Source: Terfezia claveryi
Taxonomy: Eukaryota > Ascomycota > Pezizomycetes > Pezizales > Pezizaceae
NCBI GenBank assembly: GCA_015179025.1
Contig: WHUX01000025.1
Location: 186,001 to 250,000 of the forward strand
Reading direction: 5' to 3'
Length of the DNA stretch: 64,000 nt
Below, one piece after another: positions 11,001 through 21,987 of this stretch. How positions within the stretch are numbered: position 1 is the first letter of the stretch; each line of letters starts with the position of its first letter. The position numbers were made by a program, and so were the translations under genes. The notes below the pieces were generated by a model. It was given only the letters and a program-made list of their open reading frames with translations. It searched no databases and had not been told where the DNA came from.

Positions 11001-12399
11001 ACGTCCTGGCACCAGAGCAATGATTTACATCATGCAAGAACACCCATCTCCGAGGCCTTTTTCTTGAATGGCGCAACCATGGAAGAGCTCTCATGGGGCG
11101 ACAGGGAAGATGTAACCCCCTTCCCATTAAACCACAAAATAATCATGGACCCCAAGTCGAAATCATCCTGAAACCTAATCCCTTGGGCAACGGGAATAGG
11201 AGCCATCCTAGAGGAAGGTTGGAGGACTTGCTACACTGACGGCACCGGACGGAAAGGAGTAATAGCGAGCGGAGTCTACAGTGAAGACCGGACAGGAGGC
11301 TCCCCCGAGAACTACGGAGGCTTCCTAGGACACCATGCCACAGTAGCAGATGGCGAACTTTTCGCAATGCAACTAGCACTAGGCACAGAGGAAGCCGATA
11401 TGTTGACGATTCTCTCAGACTCGCAAGCAGCAATCCAAGCGGTCTGCAACATGAGCACTGGCCTCCCCCCCCGATCCGGCATCGAGAAAGAGATCAAGAG
11501 CAAGCTGGTAAATAACCCACACAGGGACCTCCAAATAGCATGAGTTAGAGGCCACTTGGGTATTCCGGGTAATGAAAAGGCGGACCAGATCGCGTGCTTT
11601 AACTCTCACCTAGGGGAATTCATTGGCAGCACGAACACCACAACGGAAGGAGGCCTGCGTGCATCCTCTAAGGCCATACGAAAGGACGCAAGAACAAAAG
11701 CAGGATACGGAACGAGAAGAGTAGAATGGGACCGCCAGGCCCTGTCAGCCTATACCTGGATGCGGACAAACAAGGGCCCACAGAAGAGTTGGCTCCACCA
11801 CATTGGCAAAACAGAATCAGCAGAGTGCGCTTGCGGACATCCCACGAAAACAGGAGAACACATCGTCTTCCGATGCCCATGCTTCGATCGACCCCGTAGA
11901 GCTCTTTTAGGGCAGAGGAGTAGCTGGGAAGAGCTCGACAAGCCGGAATGGAGAAAGGAGGGTGAGGAGACTTACGAGGCCACAGAGGCCTTCTTCGGGT
12001 TATTGTTCCGCGAGTTCACTTAGGGATCTATTAACACTCCGGAAATCGTACTCATTCCATTTACGAGTCCCCTTTGTTTAGTTCACAAAGTCAGTCCTAA
12101 GTTGATTATTATTTACGAGTCCCCTTTGTTTTAGTTCACAAGTTAGTCCTTTTAGTTCACTTCCCTTTTCTAGTCCTCCAGTTTTTCGAGTCGGGGTTGA
12201 GGCTCAGTCAGGCCTTCGGGTCATCGGCTAGTCCGTCAATGACAGCATGGGGCCTCGCCTCTTTCCATGTACTTAGTTTGCGAGGGGTTGGCAGATTAAC
12301 TTGCCTCTCCCTTGAATCCACCGGGTTTCCGCGTGGCTCCTCATAGCCCCCCTAACGGGGCTGCATAGGAGTAACAAGTATTTAAAAAAAAAAAAAAAA
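8096..12399 (+). mobile_element. 4.3-kb Tad-like LINE retrotransposon with poly(A) and 11-bp target duplication
   Basis: It is bounded by direct repeats TGAGGAGCCAC at 8085-8095 and 12400-12410 and ends in a terminal hairpin plus a 17-nt A run. The first kilobase is non-coding with internal repetition: an AGTCTTAACTG...TTCGAGTCCTGG module occurs near 8611 and 8751, and a GTGCAAGTGCTA...GACAGGTCAC module near 8227 and 9131. Then come one reverse transcriptase/RNase H frame and a 3' UTR with a repeated TTTACGAGTCCCCTTTG module (12060 and 12113). No endonuclease domain or ORF1 is visible, so the copy is either truncated or a reduced derivative. It inserted into an older LINE. Confidence 0.88.
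9300..12023 (+). pseudogene. LINE ORF2: reverse transcriptase plus RNase H, inactivated by in-frame stops
   Basis: A single reading frame runs from about 9342 to 12023. RT landmarks in order are WDIARIARDPF, WRNLSIVMIPKPGK, the catalytic Asp in DVVSAFNNV, QGAP-stop-GSPLS and YVDD (10413-10424). RNase H follows with CYTDGTGRKG, ADGELFAMQLAL, LSDSQAAIQAV and VRGHLGIPGNEKAD, the usual D-E-D-H order. A C-terminal C-x-C...H...C cluster lies near 11829-11880. Five stops interrupt it, at 10215 (TAG), 10797 (TAA), 10815 (TAA), 11169 (TGA) and 11541 (TGA), with no frameshift between them. The region upstream of 9342 lacks an apurinic-endonuclease domain. The order RT then RNase H and the sequence style fit the Tad1 clade. 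Confidence 0.92.
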
Positions 12400-12965
12400 T
12401 GAGGAGCCACCCTGAAACCCGTGTAGATTCAGGACAACGCAGCGCCTATATACCGCATAAACTCAAGAGCCGTTTGGCGAACAAATCAATATAGGTGAGC
12501 GCGAAACATAAACTCAAGGCGCAAGGGCCAAACTCAAAAGAAACAGAACCTCCATGCTGTCATTAATCGGCTGATGCCAGATGACCCCGAGAGGCCTGAA
12601 GCCTGCCCTAACCAGTACCATAATATAATTGGCAGCGTACAGTATACAGAAGAGCAGAAGCAGCTTGAGTAACAAGGGCAAAAAAGATACAGCAGTCGTA
12701 TGAAGACTACCATGAAGACTACCATGAGGACTACATGGAATGGCACATGGAGGAAAAAGCAGGGGATCATGAGGAGGCTATAGATGTTGAGGGTGAGGAG
12801 CATTTGCAGACTAGTATGTTTCCGTGGAAGGAAGATAAATCTATTAAATATAGCTGTACTTAAGGCACAGGAACTACTTTCTATTAAATGTATTAGATTT
12901 GTTTCAGCCTACCTATGACTGGCCTCGGTGAGGCTATGGACTGGACTGGAGAGGGCAACGTAGTC
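12400..12965. other. Continuation of the older LINE tail, then unassigned sequence
   Basis: 12400-12437 on the minus strand matches the LINE 3' UTR segment CTTGAATCCACCGGGTTT...GGCTCCTCA (12311-12343). It is therefore the other half of the element whose tail is at 8039-8095. Further right, 12438-12965 has no recognised ORF. Confidence 0.6.
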
Positions 12966-12969
12966 TCAT

Positions 12970-13185
12970 GTGAGGAGGATAGCGTTATTAGATCCTCCAC
13001 AGGTTAGGGGTACTCGCCCACAGGGACAACGCGAGGATAGCATGATGTTAGATCCTCCACAGGCTATGAGTACTCTCCCAAGGGGCAACACCAACAGCAG
13101 CAGCAACTGTCTCAAGTACATAGCAGGACCGAAACCCGGGAGCAGGCCCAGTGAAACCCTTCCTCTACTACCCCCGGTCCCCTGA
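12970..13185 (+). repeat. 60-bp tandem repeat (two copies) within an open frame
   Basis: GAGGATAGC...TTAGATCCTCCACAGG occurs at 12973-13032 and 13033-13092, a period of exactly 60 bp. That preserves the reading frame and gives a 20-residue repeat in a 71-codon frame. The frame has no recognised domain and lies among transposon remnants, so it may be element-derived. Confidence 0.5.
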
Positions 13186-13254
13186 GTACTCCAGCGGGCA
13201 CCCTTGATTCTTGTGAGGGTTGTAACAGTCTCGTCGATACTTTCTTGCACAACA

Positions 13255-13880
13255 TTAGATGCTCCATCTGCTGCGAAGGTCATCCACCCTGTAGTTGTAT
13301 GAGGCCGGATGTTGCTGCACACTTTCCCCATGCTCCCCGGGCTCTGGATTTGAATCTCCAGGTTTCCCACCTTCCTGTGTCGGCCGACGTGTTCGTGGTT
13401 CTATACTAGTAGTTTTTCGAGCCCCGCTTCCCTCCCGAAGTCCTGTCTCAAGGCCACGCATCCCTCGCAACCCTTCCAGAAGAGAACTAGTGCTGGGAAG
13501 TGGCCACTCCCATGAGGGAGTCCATAGTTGTTGCCCGAGGCCGCTGGTGGCCCCGGACGCCCCACCGAGTGAGGGCGATCCCAAGTTCTGAATTGCGAAT
13601 GCCACACCGTGGGTGGCCCTTTGCACAGCCTCCATTGCAGTGGATTGGAGGTTAATCAGATTGTGATGCATCATAATAGGGGCAAGCTCCTCAAAAAGTA
13701 TTTTCCAGTATGTGACAGTAGGTATCCTCAGGGCCCATTGGCTGCCCTTCTTCCAGGCCTCCCTCGTGGCCTCTTAGGACTTTGTGGATTTCCTCGAGTA
13801 TGTTCTTCTCAGCTGCCAAAGCCTTCGCTGTTTCCAGCTCAGGCCTGGCCGTCTGCCCGGGTCGCTTCCTCGCCGCCGCA
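13255..13880 (-). pseudogene. Retroelement-type open frame (gag-like), broken
   Basis: A frame of 139 codons (13255-13674) is rich in Gly, Ser, Pro and Arg. Upstream on the minus strand a second frame reads as a plausible continuation (KALAAEKNILEEIHKVLRG), offset by one base at a TTTTT run near 13690. The charged helical N-terminus followed by a disordered, proline-rich tail fits ORF1/gag proteins, but no zinc knuckle is visible. I do not recognise a specific family. Confidence 0.35.
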
Positions 13881-14015
13881 CTCTATCCCAGCATTGGTCA
13901 GTTGATCATTTGACGCGAACTGTATCACTCCCCAGGCAAAATTCCAGAGTAAGGAGTATGTAGAATGGAGTAATCGCGAACCTTGTGGACCACTAAGTCC
14001 GTCCGTGTTGTGGGG

Positions 14016-14369
14016 AGAGCCCTTTTAGGAGAAAAGCGCCGTTGGGAAGAGCTCGACAAGCCGGAATGGAGAAAAGAGGGAGAGGAGACATACGAGGCTA
14101 CGGAAGCCTTCTTTAAGTTGTTATATCACGAGCTCACTTAGTCCAGCTCTCTTTTCACGAGTTCAAAGTCTTACCAGTTCACCTTTTATCACGAGTCTCC
14201 TTTGTATTAGCACAGTAAGGGGTCCTCTCTTTCTGATATACTTGTACATATATCTTGCGTGGTTCTGGCAGATTAACTTGCCCTAACCTTGAATCCACCC
14301 GGGCTCCTCATGGCCCCCCTATTGGGGCCGCATAGGAGTCACAAGTAAAAAAAAAAAAAAAAAAAAAAA
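14016..14369 (+). mobile_element. 5'-truncated copy of the same LINE (354 bp) with 14-bp target duplication
   Basis: Its sequence matches the end of the large copy from about 11899 onward, including the ORF2 C-terminal codons (14016-14140), the 3' UTR, the terminal hairpin GGCCCCCCTATTGGGGCC and a 23-nt A run. Direct repeats TCCGTGTTGTGGGG at 14002-14015 and 14370-14383 flank it exactly. That is the signature of target-primed reverse transcription stopping early. Confidence 0.93.
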
Positions 14370-14583
14370 TCCGTGTTGTGGGGGTAGCCTTCAGCGCCTA
14401 AGTAATTTCATCCCTTGTACCGGTACAAAAAGACTTCACATCAAAGCGAGCTTATTTCTAGCTAACGCCGTACCCTTTTGAACACCGCAATAATGCAAAC
14501 CCTGACCTCATCTATCGGCCGACATACATGTCCGAAAGAACTTCTCTAGAACAGTACCATAGCTAACTTCATAAGCTATTTTT

Positions 14584-15359
14584 TCACATCGGCTTTTGGC
14601 CATGATCTGCATCCGGCTGAGAAACCACTCTACGCACGACGTCTAAATCGTTCTTAGGCTGACCTTTAAGAGACAAATTGCTTTCCGCGTAGTCCTTGAC
14701 AAGCCAAAAAAGAACCTGCAGTAGTTACGTTAGCTAGTATACCTCATGCTAAAGCATCGTATTGTACTTACGATTGTTATCCCACCAAATATCAAATGAA
14801 CTTGCCATTTAGTCAACTTAAAGTCGGATTTGACGCTTTCAATTTTCGTTTCCAATTGCACGAACTTTGTATTCATTTCTCCGAACTTTGTATTCATATC
14901 CGCGAAACCTTTTTCCATCGCTTGTCCAAGTTCCCCGATAGATTTGTGAACGTCCCCTTTGAAGTCTCCCAAGTCCTACCATCACCATCCCTAGTTAATC
15001 GTTATCAAGTATTTACAATACTAGTATGATCCATACCTTGCTCAAGCCAGCAACACGGTCATCCAACTTATTGACATGACCCCACTCCAAATGACCACCA
15101 GTTGAGTTTGTGGCATTCCGTTAGATGTAGAATGACTTACCAAACGATCATTGTCATTGACGTTCCAATTTTGATTTGCTTTCGGCCTGGCTTTACCAGA
15201 AGCCCTCTCCTCCTGCTTGTCTCCTGATTCAAACAAGCCCTTCCCATCTTCAGATTCATCTCCGGATCCATCCATAAATCGTCTGAACTGAATATGTTGT
15301 TGTGCAATGCGGCAAGTAGCCACACGGACTCCACGTTGGCTAACTAGTCGAAGCATCAT
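14584..15359 (-). CDS. 200-residue coiled-coil protein with presequence and one membrane segment
   Basis: Four exons on the minus strand: 15141-15359, 15037-15084, 14772-14975 and 14584-14715. The introns are 56, 61 and 56 nt, each with GT...AG and a CTAAC-type branch in the last two. Every junction keeps the frame and gives exactly 200 codons plus a stop. The first 28 residues are Arg/Gln-rich without acidic residues, as in mitochondrial presequences. Residues 30-75 are charged and low-complexity. About 75-145 is a heptad-like coiled coil, with a short internal duplication around FGEMNTKF. WQVHLIFGGITIVLFWLV (about 143-160) is a hydrophobic segment, and a short polar tail follows. The layout recalls CCDC90/DUF1640 proteins of the mitochondrial inner membrane, but identity is not established. 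Confidence 0.78.
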
Positions 15360-16000
15360 CTGCTTTGTGTCGGCAAGCTTTCGGTTTTGCTGCTCTCTAT
15401 ATTCAACTTCGACTGGACTGTTGTAATTGCACTGTGTAAATACTAGCGGTAGTCAAACTAGCGGTTGTCAATAAGGTCTGTATCTACGGGGATTTTCTGT
15501 GCACACCTTGGCACCTTGGCAGGAGCACTTATTGGCCGACTGCCTGGTGACATCGCAGGGTTTCAAGGATGGGCTAACGAACCCCTGCTTGCCAAGCACC
15601 TCACGATACATGCAACACTCCTAATATACTCCTATATTGGAACATATCCCTAGATATCATATATTATTACACTCGTAAGTAACTTATTCTTTATAGTCAC
15701 AATTTGCTATAAGGACGGAGAAAAAAAAAAGGGGGAGGAATGGGGGAGGGAAATAAATGCACACGTCCACATGACCTACATACCAGGTAGTGTTGTTCTC
15801 GTGACAGTTAACCCCTCTCTCTCTCCAGTTTCATTCAGCCAGGACAACAAATCCATCAATGTCCTAAGATAATAGTATAACAATACAGTCCAATAAAGCC
15901 GAATAAGTAATAATACAAAACCACCAGCCCCAACTCCCACGCCTTAGCACAAATAGCAAATATAAATTCCCACCGAGGCCCTAAACCCCCTCCTAAACAT
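15360..16000. other. Intergenic, no supported gene
   Basis: AT-rich sequence with an A run and G-rich patch near 15721-15750. No gene or repeat recognised. Confidence 0.5.
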
Positions 16001-16207
16001 CTATCTCTGCTTCATTCCCTCCACAAACGCCCCAAACTGCTTATACTCCTCCAACAGCTCCCTCAGCTCTCCCACCTTCAGCACGTCCACATCAGTCACC
16101 TTCATGAACTTCTCATTCACACACGGCACCTCTTCTGCCTCCTTGCCTCGCCGTAACAGTGGTGATTCTAAAACCGGGAACACCTGAAAAACAATATCAA
16201 CATCCAT
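16001..16207 (-). CDS. Possible terminal exon of an unrecognised gene
   Basis: A frame of 68 codons whose last 60 residues are ordered-looking (a Lys/Glu-rich helix such as VGELRELLEEYKQF). It is preceded on the minus strand by TTGATATTGTTTTTCAG, a good acceptor, near 16185. So this may be a last exon starting at about 16184. No matching upstream exon was found; the piggyBac relic lies there and may have displaced it. Could also be chance. Confidence 0.25.
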   Translation of the reverse strand: MDVDIVFQVFPVLESPLLRRGKEAEEVPCVNEKFMKVTDVDVLKVGELRELLEEYKQFGAFVEGMKQR

Positions 16208-16377
16208 GCCACCTTGAAGCTAGAAAGAGACCCCTAAACCTACACTTAATAAATGACCGACCGGCGGCGCAGGACTCAATAGGATTGCGCATTTCTAAGT
16301 GTGAGTGTACAATATACTATCGGTGTTTGGGCAAACCTAGCACCCAGTAATCACGTTTTGTCCTAGCGGTTATACTC

Positions 16378-16960
16378 TCCAACAGATCACAAACCGCAAG
16401 AATCTTATATCCTTGTTAACTTTGTTTATTCGGCATCTTAACAGTATGCTGGCTTCCACCATAAAAGCAAACCATCATTTCATCGACAGAAATTCTGGTT
16501 GATGGATGATAATATTGCCACAAACTTCCTGAATTCTTGCTCTAATTTTTGCCACCAGGAGGCTGCTGATAACAAACTGTAAGTATCTGAGATATGAAGA
16601 AATCGAATGTATTTGATCAAACCATTTCTTTGATATTGCTGCGCTTGGGTTCCAAGTCCAGTTGCAAATCCCAATGTTGCTAGTTGCCAAAAATTTTGTA
16701 TTCTCGGTAGTAGCAACTTGCAATTAGAATTTGGAATCCCTAGAAAGATTTGAAGCTCAGGAGTTGATATTGGAGACCATGTTGGTAGCACGGCAGATAG
16801 TTCCCAAAAGTCCAAATTAAGAGAACACATCAAGCGGGGATGATGTGGAGACTGTGGTAGTGTACAATATGCATTATGGATCATTGATGTCTTTAGATAA
16901 ACAAAAGCCGTAAAAGAGGCCGACATTGTGATATTGAAGACCAATTCGTTATATGTCGTT
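16378..16960 (-). pseudogene. piggyBac-type transposase relic
   Basis: Minus-strand frames (16475-16944 and the shifted continuation down to about 16378) read piggyBac landmarks in order: a segment ending YIRFLHISD, WWQKLEQEFRK, then SVDEMMVCFYGG with TVKMPNK, and GYKILAVCDL. The VDEMM...F-G-x-S...H-T-V-K-M core is diagnostic of the DDE domain. It is broken by at least one frameshift and a stop after MPNKQS. Both ends of the transposase and the terminal repeats are missing or unrecognisable. Confidence 0.82.
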
Positions 16961-19900
16961 TACTACTTGTTTTGGTCTATCACTTGCTTGCTGGTTTACT
17001 GCCGACCATATCAGCACAACACTAGCTATATTTCGACAACTTTACACTCCCTGGCCGCCCGCCCACCCAAGGGATAGAGGCTCAGTTTACACATCCTGCA
17101 TGAAGCGGAAAACCATTCGATAAGTGAGTTCAGGGTAAATAGTGCCAATGTTGTCGATAGTATGTACATACAGTATGAGTCACTAAGTGTCAGAATAGAG
17201 TGGATTACTTACTGCTTCATTTTATATCCCTATGAATTCCAAGACCAACTCCACTTAGGGTGATAATCAAGAAGTACGCGTAATTATTAGGAGGTGAATT
17301 AAATATATGTGCAGTTTATTTTTTGTATATACTATAGAGGCCAAGAAACGAGAGTACTTTCACATTCCTTATAATAATGCAATAATTTGCGATTAATTGG
17401 CGCCTCATGAATCTAGTCAGACTTCTTACTTTATGCATGCGATCGCGCCCCTTGAGGGACCTCCCACTGAACTATACTAACATATAACGATTGCGGATTG
17501 GGTACTATATATAAAAGCAAATGCGTATAACAGCTACAGCGAACATTTCCATGCCATGAACAATTGCGCTCCTCCACCTGATGAAAACAGTTTGTTAAAT
17601 TGCAAGTAGATCAAAACCGTCCAGTAAGAATGTGCGTCCCACTAGAACTAGCAGCTGGTAGCTAGTGGGGCCCATTCCCGGGTCATGGAGGAGCACCTGC
17701 TTCATGCACAGGAAAAAAAATGTGGTGAATAAGGAATCGAACGGCTCCGGCAAATTCCCCTGTTTCCCGGTGAATTACTTACTAGCGCTTAACTTTGTTG
17801 ACTGGGTAGAATATTTTTATTGGATATGTACTCCGTACAGTCTGGACATAAACCATCTTTGCAATCACTAAATCAAGAAGCACAACCATGGAACCATGTT
17901 GTAAATACTAGATGCCCAAGCGATGCTGCTCAGACGCGTTCTGTTTTATGCATCACGAAGACTTTTTTCATAGGACCGTAGGTAGTCTACTGTACAGTAA
18001 TCCATACTCGCATCAATACAAACTCTCCAATATGCAGTGTTTTGGCCTCTTTAATCAGAGGGGGAGGGTACGGAATATTTAGCTGTATATTGCCCTGGGT
18101 GAGACACCAACCTGATGGAATTACAAGGAAGAATAGCATTTATGCACGATTGGTGGCTGATACATGTGATGATTCATTACTAGTTAACCACTGAGGTCTC
18201 TTGCCATAGAAATATTCAGGTCACCACGAAGTCATGTGCTAGTACCCTTTCCTACTTATTGCCGTCCACTATCCAACTTGATAATGCTGAAAGAATAATT
18301 ACTTGCTGTACTCCGTAGGTACATACATACGTTGGATATGGCACCTTGTTGTGTCAGATTACCCTGAATCGTAAAACGGTGATGTGCTTCGAGAATGGAT
18401 GACGACATACGACGACACGGTTATAATTAAAGTATCGATTTCACCTACGAGAGGAGTCATACAATCTGACAAGGTCCAAGTATAGCTCAATGTTCGCATA
18501 CACTATTCGGGTGAATTCCTACATGTACCATGTCTATGTACTCTACTGACGCGTCCGGTTTCATTTATAGAAAACGGCATCCCGAACTTCCAGATCTTCA
18601 TATTCGCAATAATATCCTCCCTCAATATGTACCCTAGAAATACTGTGCAACTTTTGACGAAAATCATGCGCGCAAATTAAGAAATGTTTTCTGTAATTTC
18701 ATAGAAGTATGCTGGCCCAGGTAGGCAGGTACCGGTATCATACAGTATTTATCACCCCTGAATCTCACTGTTTGGGCATGCAAAGCTGCCGATTTCATCT
18801 TCTCAACAATTGTCATCATCATTAGATACTTGCACCTTGGTGGGCAGTTACCGGTAGTGGCAGAACCTTTCATGGAAAATGGGAGAATATTTACAGCCCT
18901 GTTTACTGGGTGGAGGGAAGCATGCCATTATGTAAGAAAAAGCGCCTCCTCCATCGACCTGCCGTTAGAGAGCTAGCGTCATTCTTCGAAAATCCGGGGA
19001 AAAAGGGGCGTGACAGAAAGTTCCGACCGCTGCAAGCTGAGGAAGGTCTGGATGCCAGGATGGAAAAAAGCAAATTGTGGCGCTACATGCGGGTATATAC
19101 CCGCACTACCAAATTTAGAACCTGGACTGCTTGCACTAGGTTAGTATCTCGATCAGACCGAACACTAGACTCAAAGCTAAAGCCCATACCAAAAGAGTAG
19201 CCCCGTTTGGCGGGGAGCTTGTGCCAACCAGACTAAAAGAGTAGGATCATGACAAATAAACATTATTGGAGGAAGATCGAGCTGTCACTAAGGAAAATCA
19301 GTGTATGGGAAAGTGATGGACTTGGCATTATCAACAAGAAACCTCTTCGGTGGCCCTTAATGAATCTCATAAGTTAATGCTTATAGAGCGTTCTAGCCAA
19401 CAGTGGCCTGGCAGGTTCTCTCCTTAGTTCGAATTTTTATGGAATGAAGTACACCAACCGAGACGTATAGGTAAGTAACATACGTCCTCTGAAAGTCTCT
19501 GCAAGCCTCTGCCGCTTGGAGTTGGGGAGGAGCGCTTTCAAGTACACGCAGTCATGGCGTAGACGGAGTCTATTTTCCGGCTGAGAATACCAAGAACATA
19601 ACTATTTTTTACCTAATATGCCAGACCTGAATGATGCTTTTTCTTCAGCGATTTGCTTAGAGATCTTCACCGTTGAAATTTGCGCAATGGCTATGACAGT
19701 CCGGTTGCGTTCTGCCGGGGAGTTCCCTTTTAGACAATATTACCAGAAACCAAGGTACTTTATTTTTCTGTATTTTTTATACTATCTAAATCCCTTAATT
19801 TTATTAATAATACATATGTAGACATTTCTACCTAATACGCACACAGCATAATCTGAATATGGCAGCTTGTCCCAGTTTCAGTTCAGCGATGCTTCAAGGA

Positions 19901-20395
19901 AGAGCTAGACTGCCGGAGCCTGAGCCATCCTCAGGCCAGATGACGGCCTAACGCCTCCTGCACATGTTATGGGCGCTCCGTATGTCTGAGGCAAGGATTA
20001 GTGAATCAACAACCGAAGGGAGATGCCCACATGCCATCATTCAAAGGCATCTTATGGCGAACAATTTTTTTCATACTTTGCCATGGTGATGTTCGGGGAA
20101 GGTTAGTCCCGCTTGTTGGCTTTGTTGGCTTTAGAGCTCTTGCTTGCGTAGATAGAAATGTTTATTGGGGGGGGGAATCCGCGAGCCTGGAACTTAACTA
20201 CTTAAGCAGAAGACAATCTCCAAGAAGTATCAGCTTGTTCATTAGAAGAAGCATATCAGAAATTGTTGCTCTTAGACTGCTCTACAAGGCTTCCCCAATA
20301 CATTTTATATTTCACAGCCGGCATTGCTTTTTCAGGCACGGCACTCAAGCCTAGATCTTATCGTTATCGATACTTATCCGCTGTTGGTACCTGCC
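16961..20395. other. 3.4-kb stretch without a supported gene
   Basis: Contains one isolated copy of TTGTGCCAACCAGACTA (19219-19235) and copies of the TTACCCTGAA motif (near 17129, inverted, and 18359). A TATATATAAAAG box near 17505 has no gene behind it that I can define. Small open frames (for example 18910-19200, 20001-20354) lack recognisable domains. Confidence 0.5.
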
Positions 20396-21987
20396 ATGAC
20401 CGACCGTTGTGAACGGCGAATAAATATTCAATCCCTACCATGGGAAATAATAACAAATATTCTCACTCTAGCTGCTGAGGCCAATATAACAGAGGGGTAC
20501 ACCCGAAGCTATACATATGGTCTTTCGCAAGTAACACGCACGTTACAATTGCATCACAAATTACAGGTGCAAAAGCATATCACCGGACGAGTACCGTCAG
20601 ACACATTGCGATGGAACGCAACAGATGCAATTCGAAGGACATGCTCAACTTGGCACGAGTGGGCTATGGGTTACAATTTGAAGGAATTGTATGTGCGGCG
20701 GTGGAGAGGTGGTGAGAGGTATGTATTCTCTAATATATAAGCAGAAGTTCAGGTAATTTGGGAACTGACAAGTTACTGTATTGTAGCTGGGATCCAAAAT
20801 TCCTTGCTTTGCCCTCACCTTCCGGTGGACCATTGACTTCAGATATTTTCCCCGTTGTCTACCAAGATCCGTACCGAATCCTCAAGTCAACCGCTGTTCT
20901 ATTGCAAGAATGCCCAGAATTGAACTCTCATGTCCGCCGATTGTGGTTTTCTGGAATCTATCAATTCACCAATGTCACTCGCATATTCGAAATAATCGGC
21001 CGTTGCGATAACATCCGCAGCCTTACCCTCCCCTGGTCTGCGCTTCGCTACGGAACTGTGGAGGATTGGGTCTACATTGCCAATAATCTCCCGCGGTTGA
21101 CGAGTTTGGAGTTTTTGGGCGCAGGCTTGAAGAAAAGTCAATTTTCAGGAGATGCAAATGTTGAAGTCAATTACAAGGCCTTGGAGGATGTTCGGGTAAA
21201 TTTCTCCAAACTCAGGAGAATAAAGATCCATGGCTCCTCGAATGTACAGCCTATCGTGGATGCAGATCTCTGGGAGATTGCCCGCACTGCTACCAACTTG
21301 GAGGAGATCCACATCACTGGAACAAGCAGTGTCGCTATTGAAGGAATCACTGCACTTGTTTCCTCATCTCACAAATCCCTCAAAGTACTCAACTACACAC
21401 CTCTGGACCAGACGGTTGCCGGGTTCACCCACCTAAACCCCTCTCCGGGCATGCCAAAGGTCCATTTCTGCGATATTATCACCTCTTGTCCCAATCTCAC
21501 TGATGTCAACGTCACTGTTCCCCATATTTGCGAACACATCCTATGTCCTCCTCCACAATACTCCGAAGACTTAATGGCACTTGACACACCCCAGCGGGTG
21601 CTGAAGTGGCGCGGACATGCAACAATCCGCCTTCCTTACGGTGGCCATACCTGTGTCCACCCTGAACTGCCTCTTGAGCACCCCGATAATAGGACCGTGT
21701 TGCAGTCAATTCTCGGCACAGCTAGAAAGTTACAGCAAAAGAGCTTGTTGATCGAGCTGGTCATTGGAAATTATACTTTCAACCCAGCGACTTTCTCCAT
21801 CTCAGGTGATTTCAGGGAGCCAAAGAAGCTGGCCGAGGGTATGTGGGAGCCAGAAGGAGAGAAGGAGAGTAGGAGGGGTCCATGGGGAAACTCCGGTGTG
21901 TGGGGGGACATGGGTAACCGCTGGACGGAGATTGGGGAGGAAGATTTCTTCGATGGAGTACGGAGTGGATTTGTTAGATTTGATTGA
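20396..21987 (+). CDS. F-box protein (substrate receptor type)
   Basis: Exon 1 20396-20718, intron 20719-20786 (68 nt, GTATGT...TTGTAG), exon 2 20787-21987; 507 residues. Residues about 9-45 (INIQSLPWEIITNILTLAA) are the F-box start, with the usual LP-x-E-I-x-x-x-I pattern that binds Skp1. The rest is a long irregular Leu-rich region with repeated strand-helix elements (LRRIKIHGSS, LEEIHITGTSSVAIEG, NLTDVNVTVPHI), suggesting degenerate leucine-rich repeats. The role would be selecting targets for an SCF ubiquitin ligase; the target is unknown. An upstream in-frame ATG at 20324 exists, but MTDRCERRINIQ fits the usual short lead-in. Confidence 0.82.

Noticed and set aside
17720..17760. GTTCGATTCC on the minus strand, a B-box match
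   Set aside because: No A box at tRNA spacing and no cloverleaf pairing.
18910..19200. 96-codon basic frame
   Set aside because: No recognisable domain or splice context; the surrounding 3 kb shows no gene structure.
20001..20354. 117-codon frame just upstream of the F-box gene
   Set aside because: Different frame from the F-box start, no domain, no promoter or splice signals linking it.
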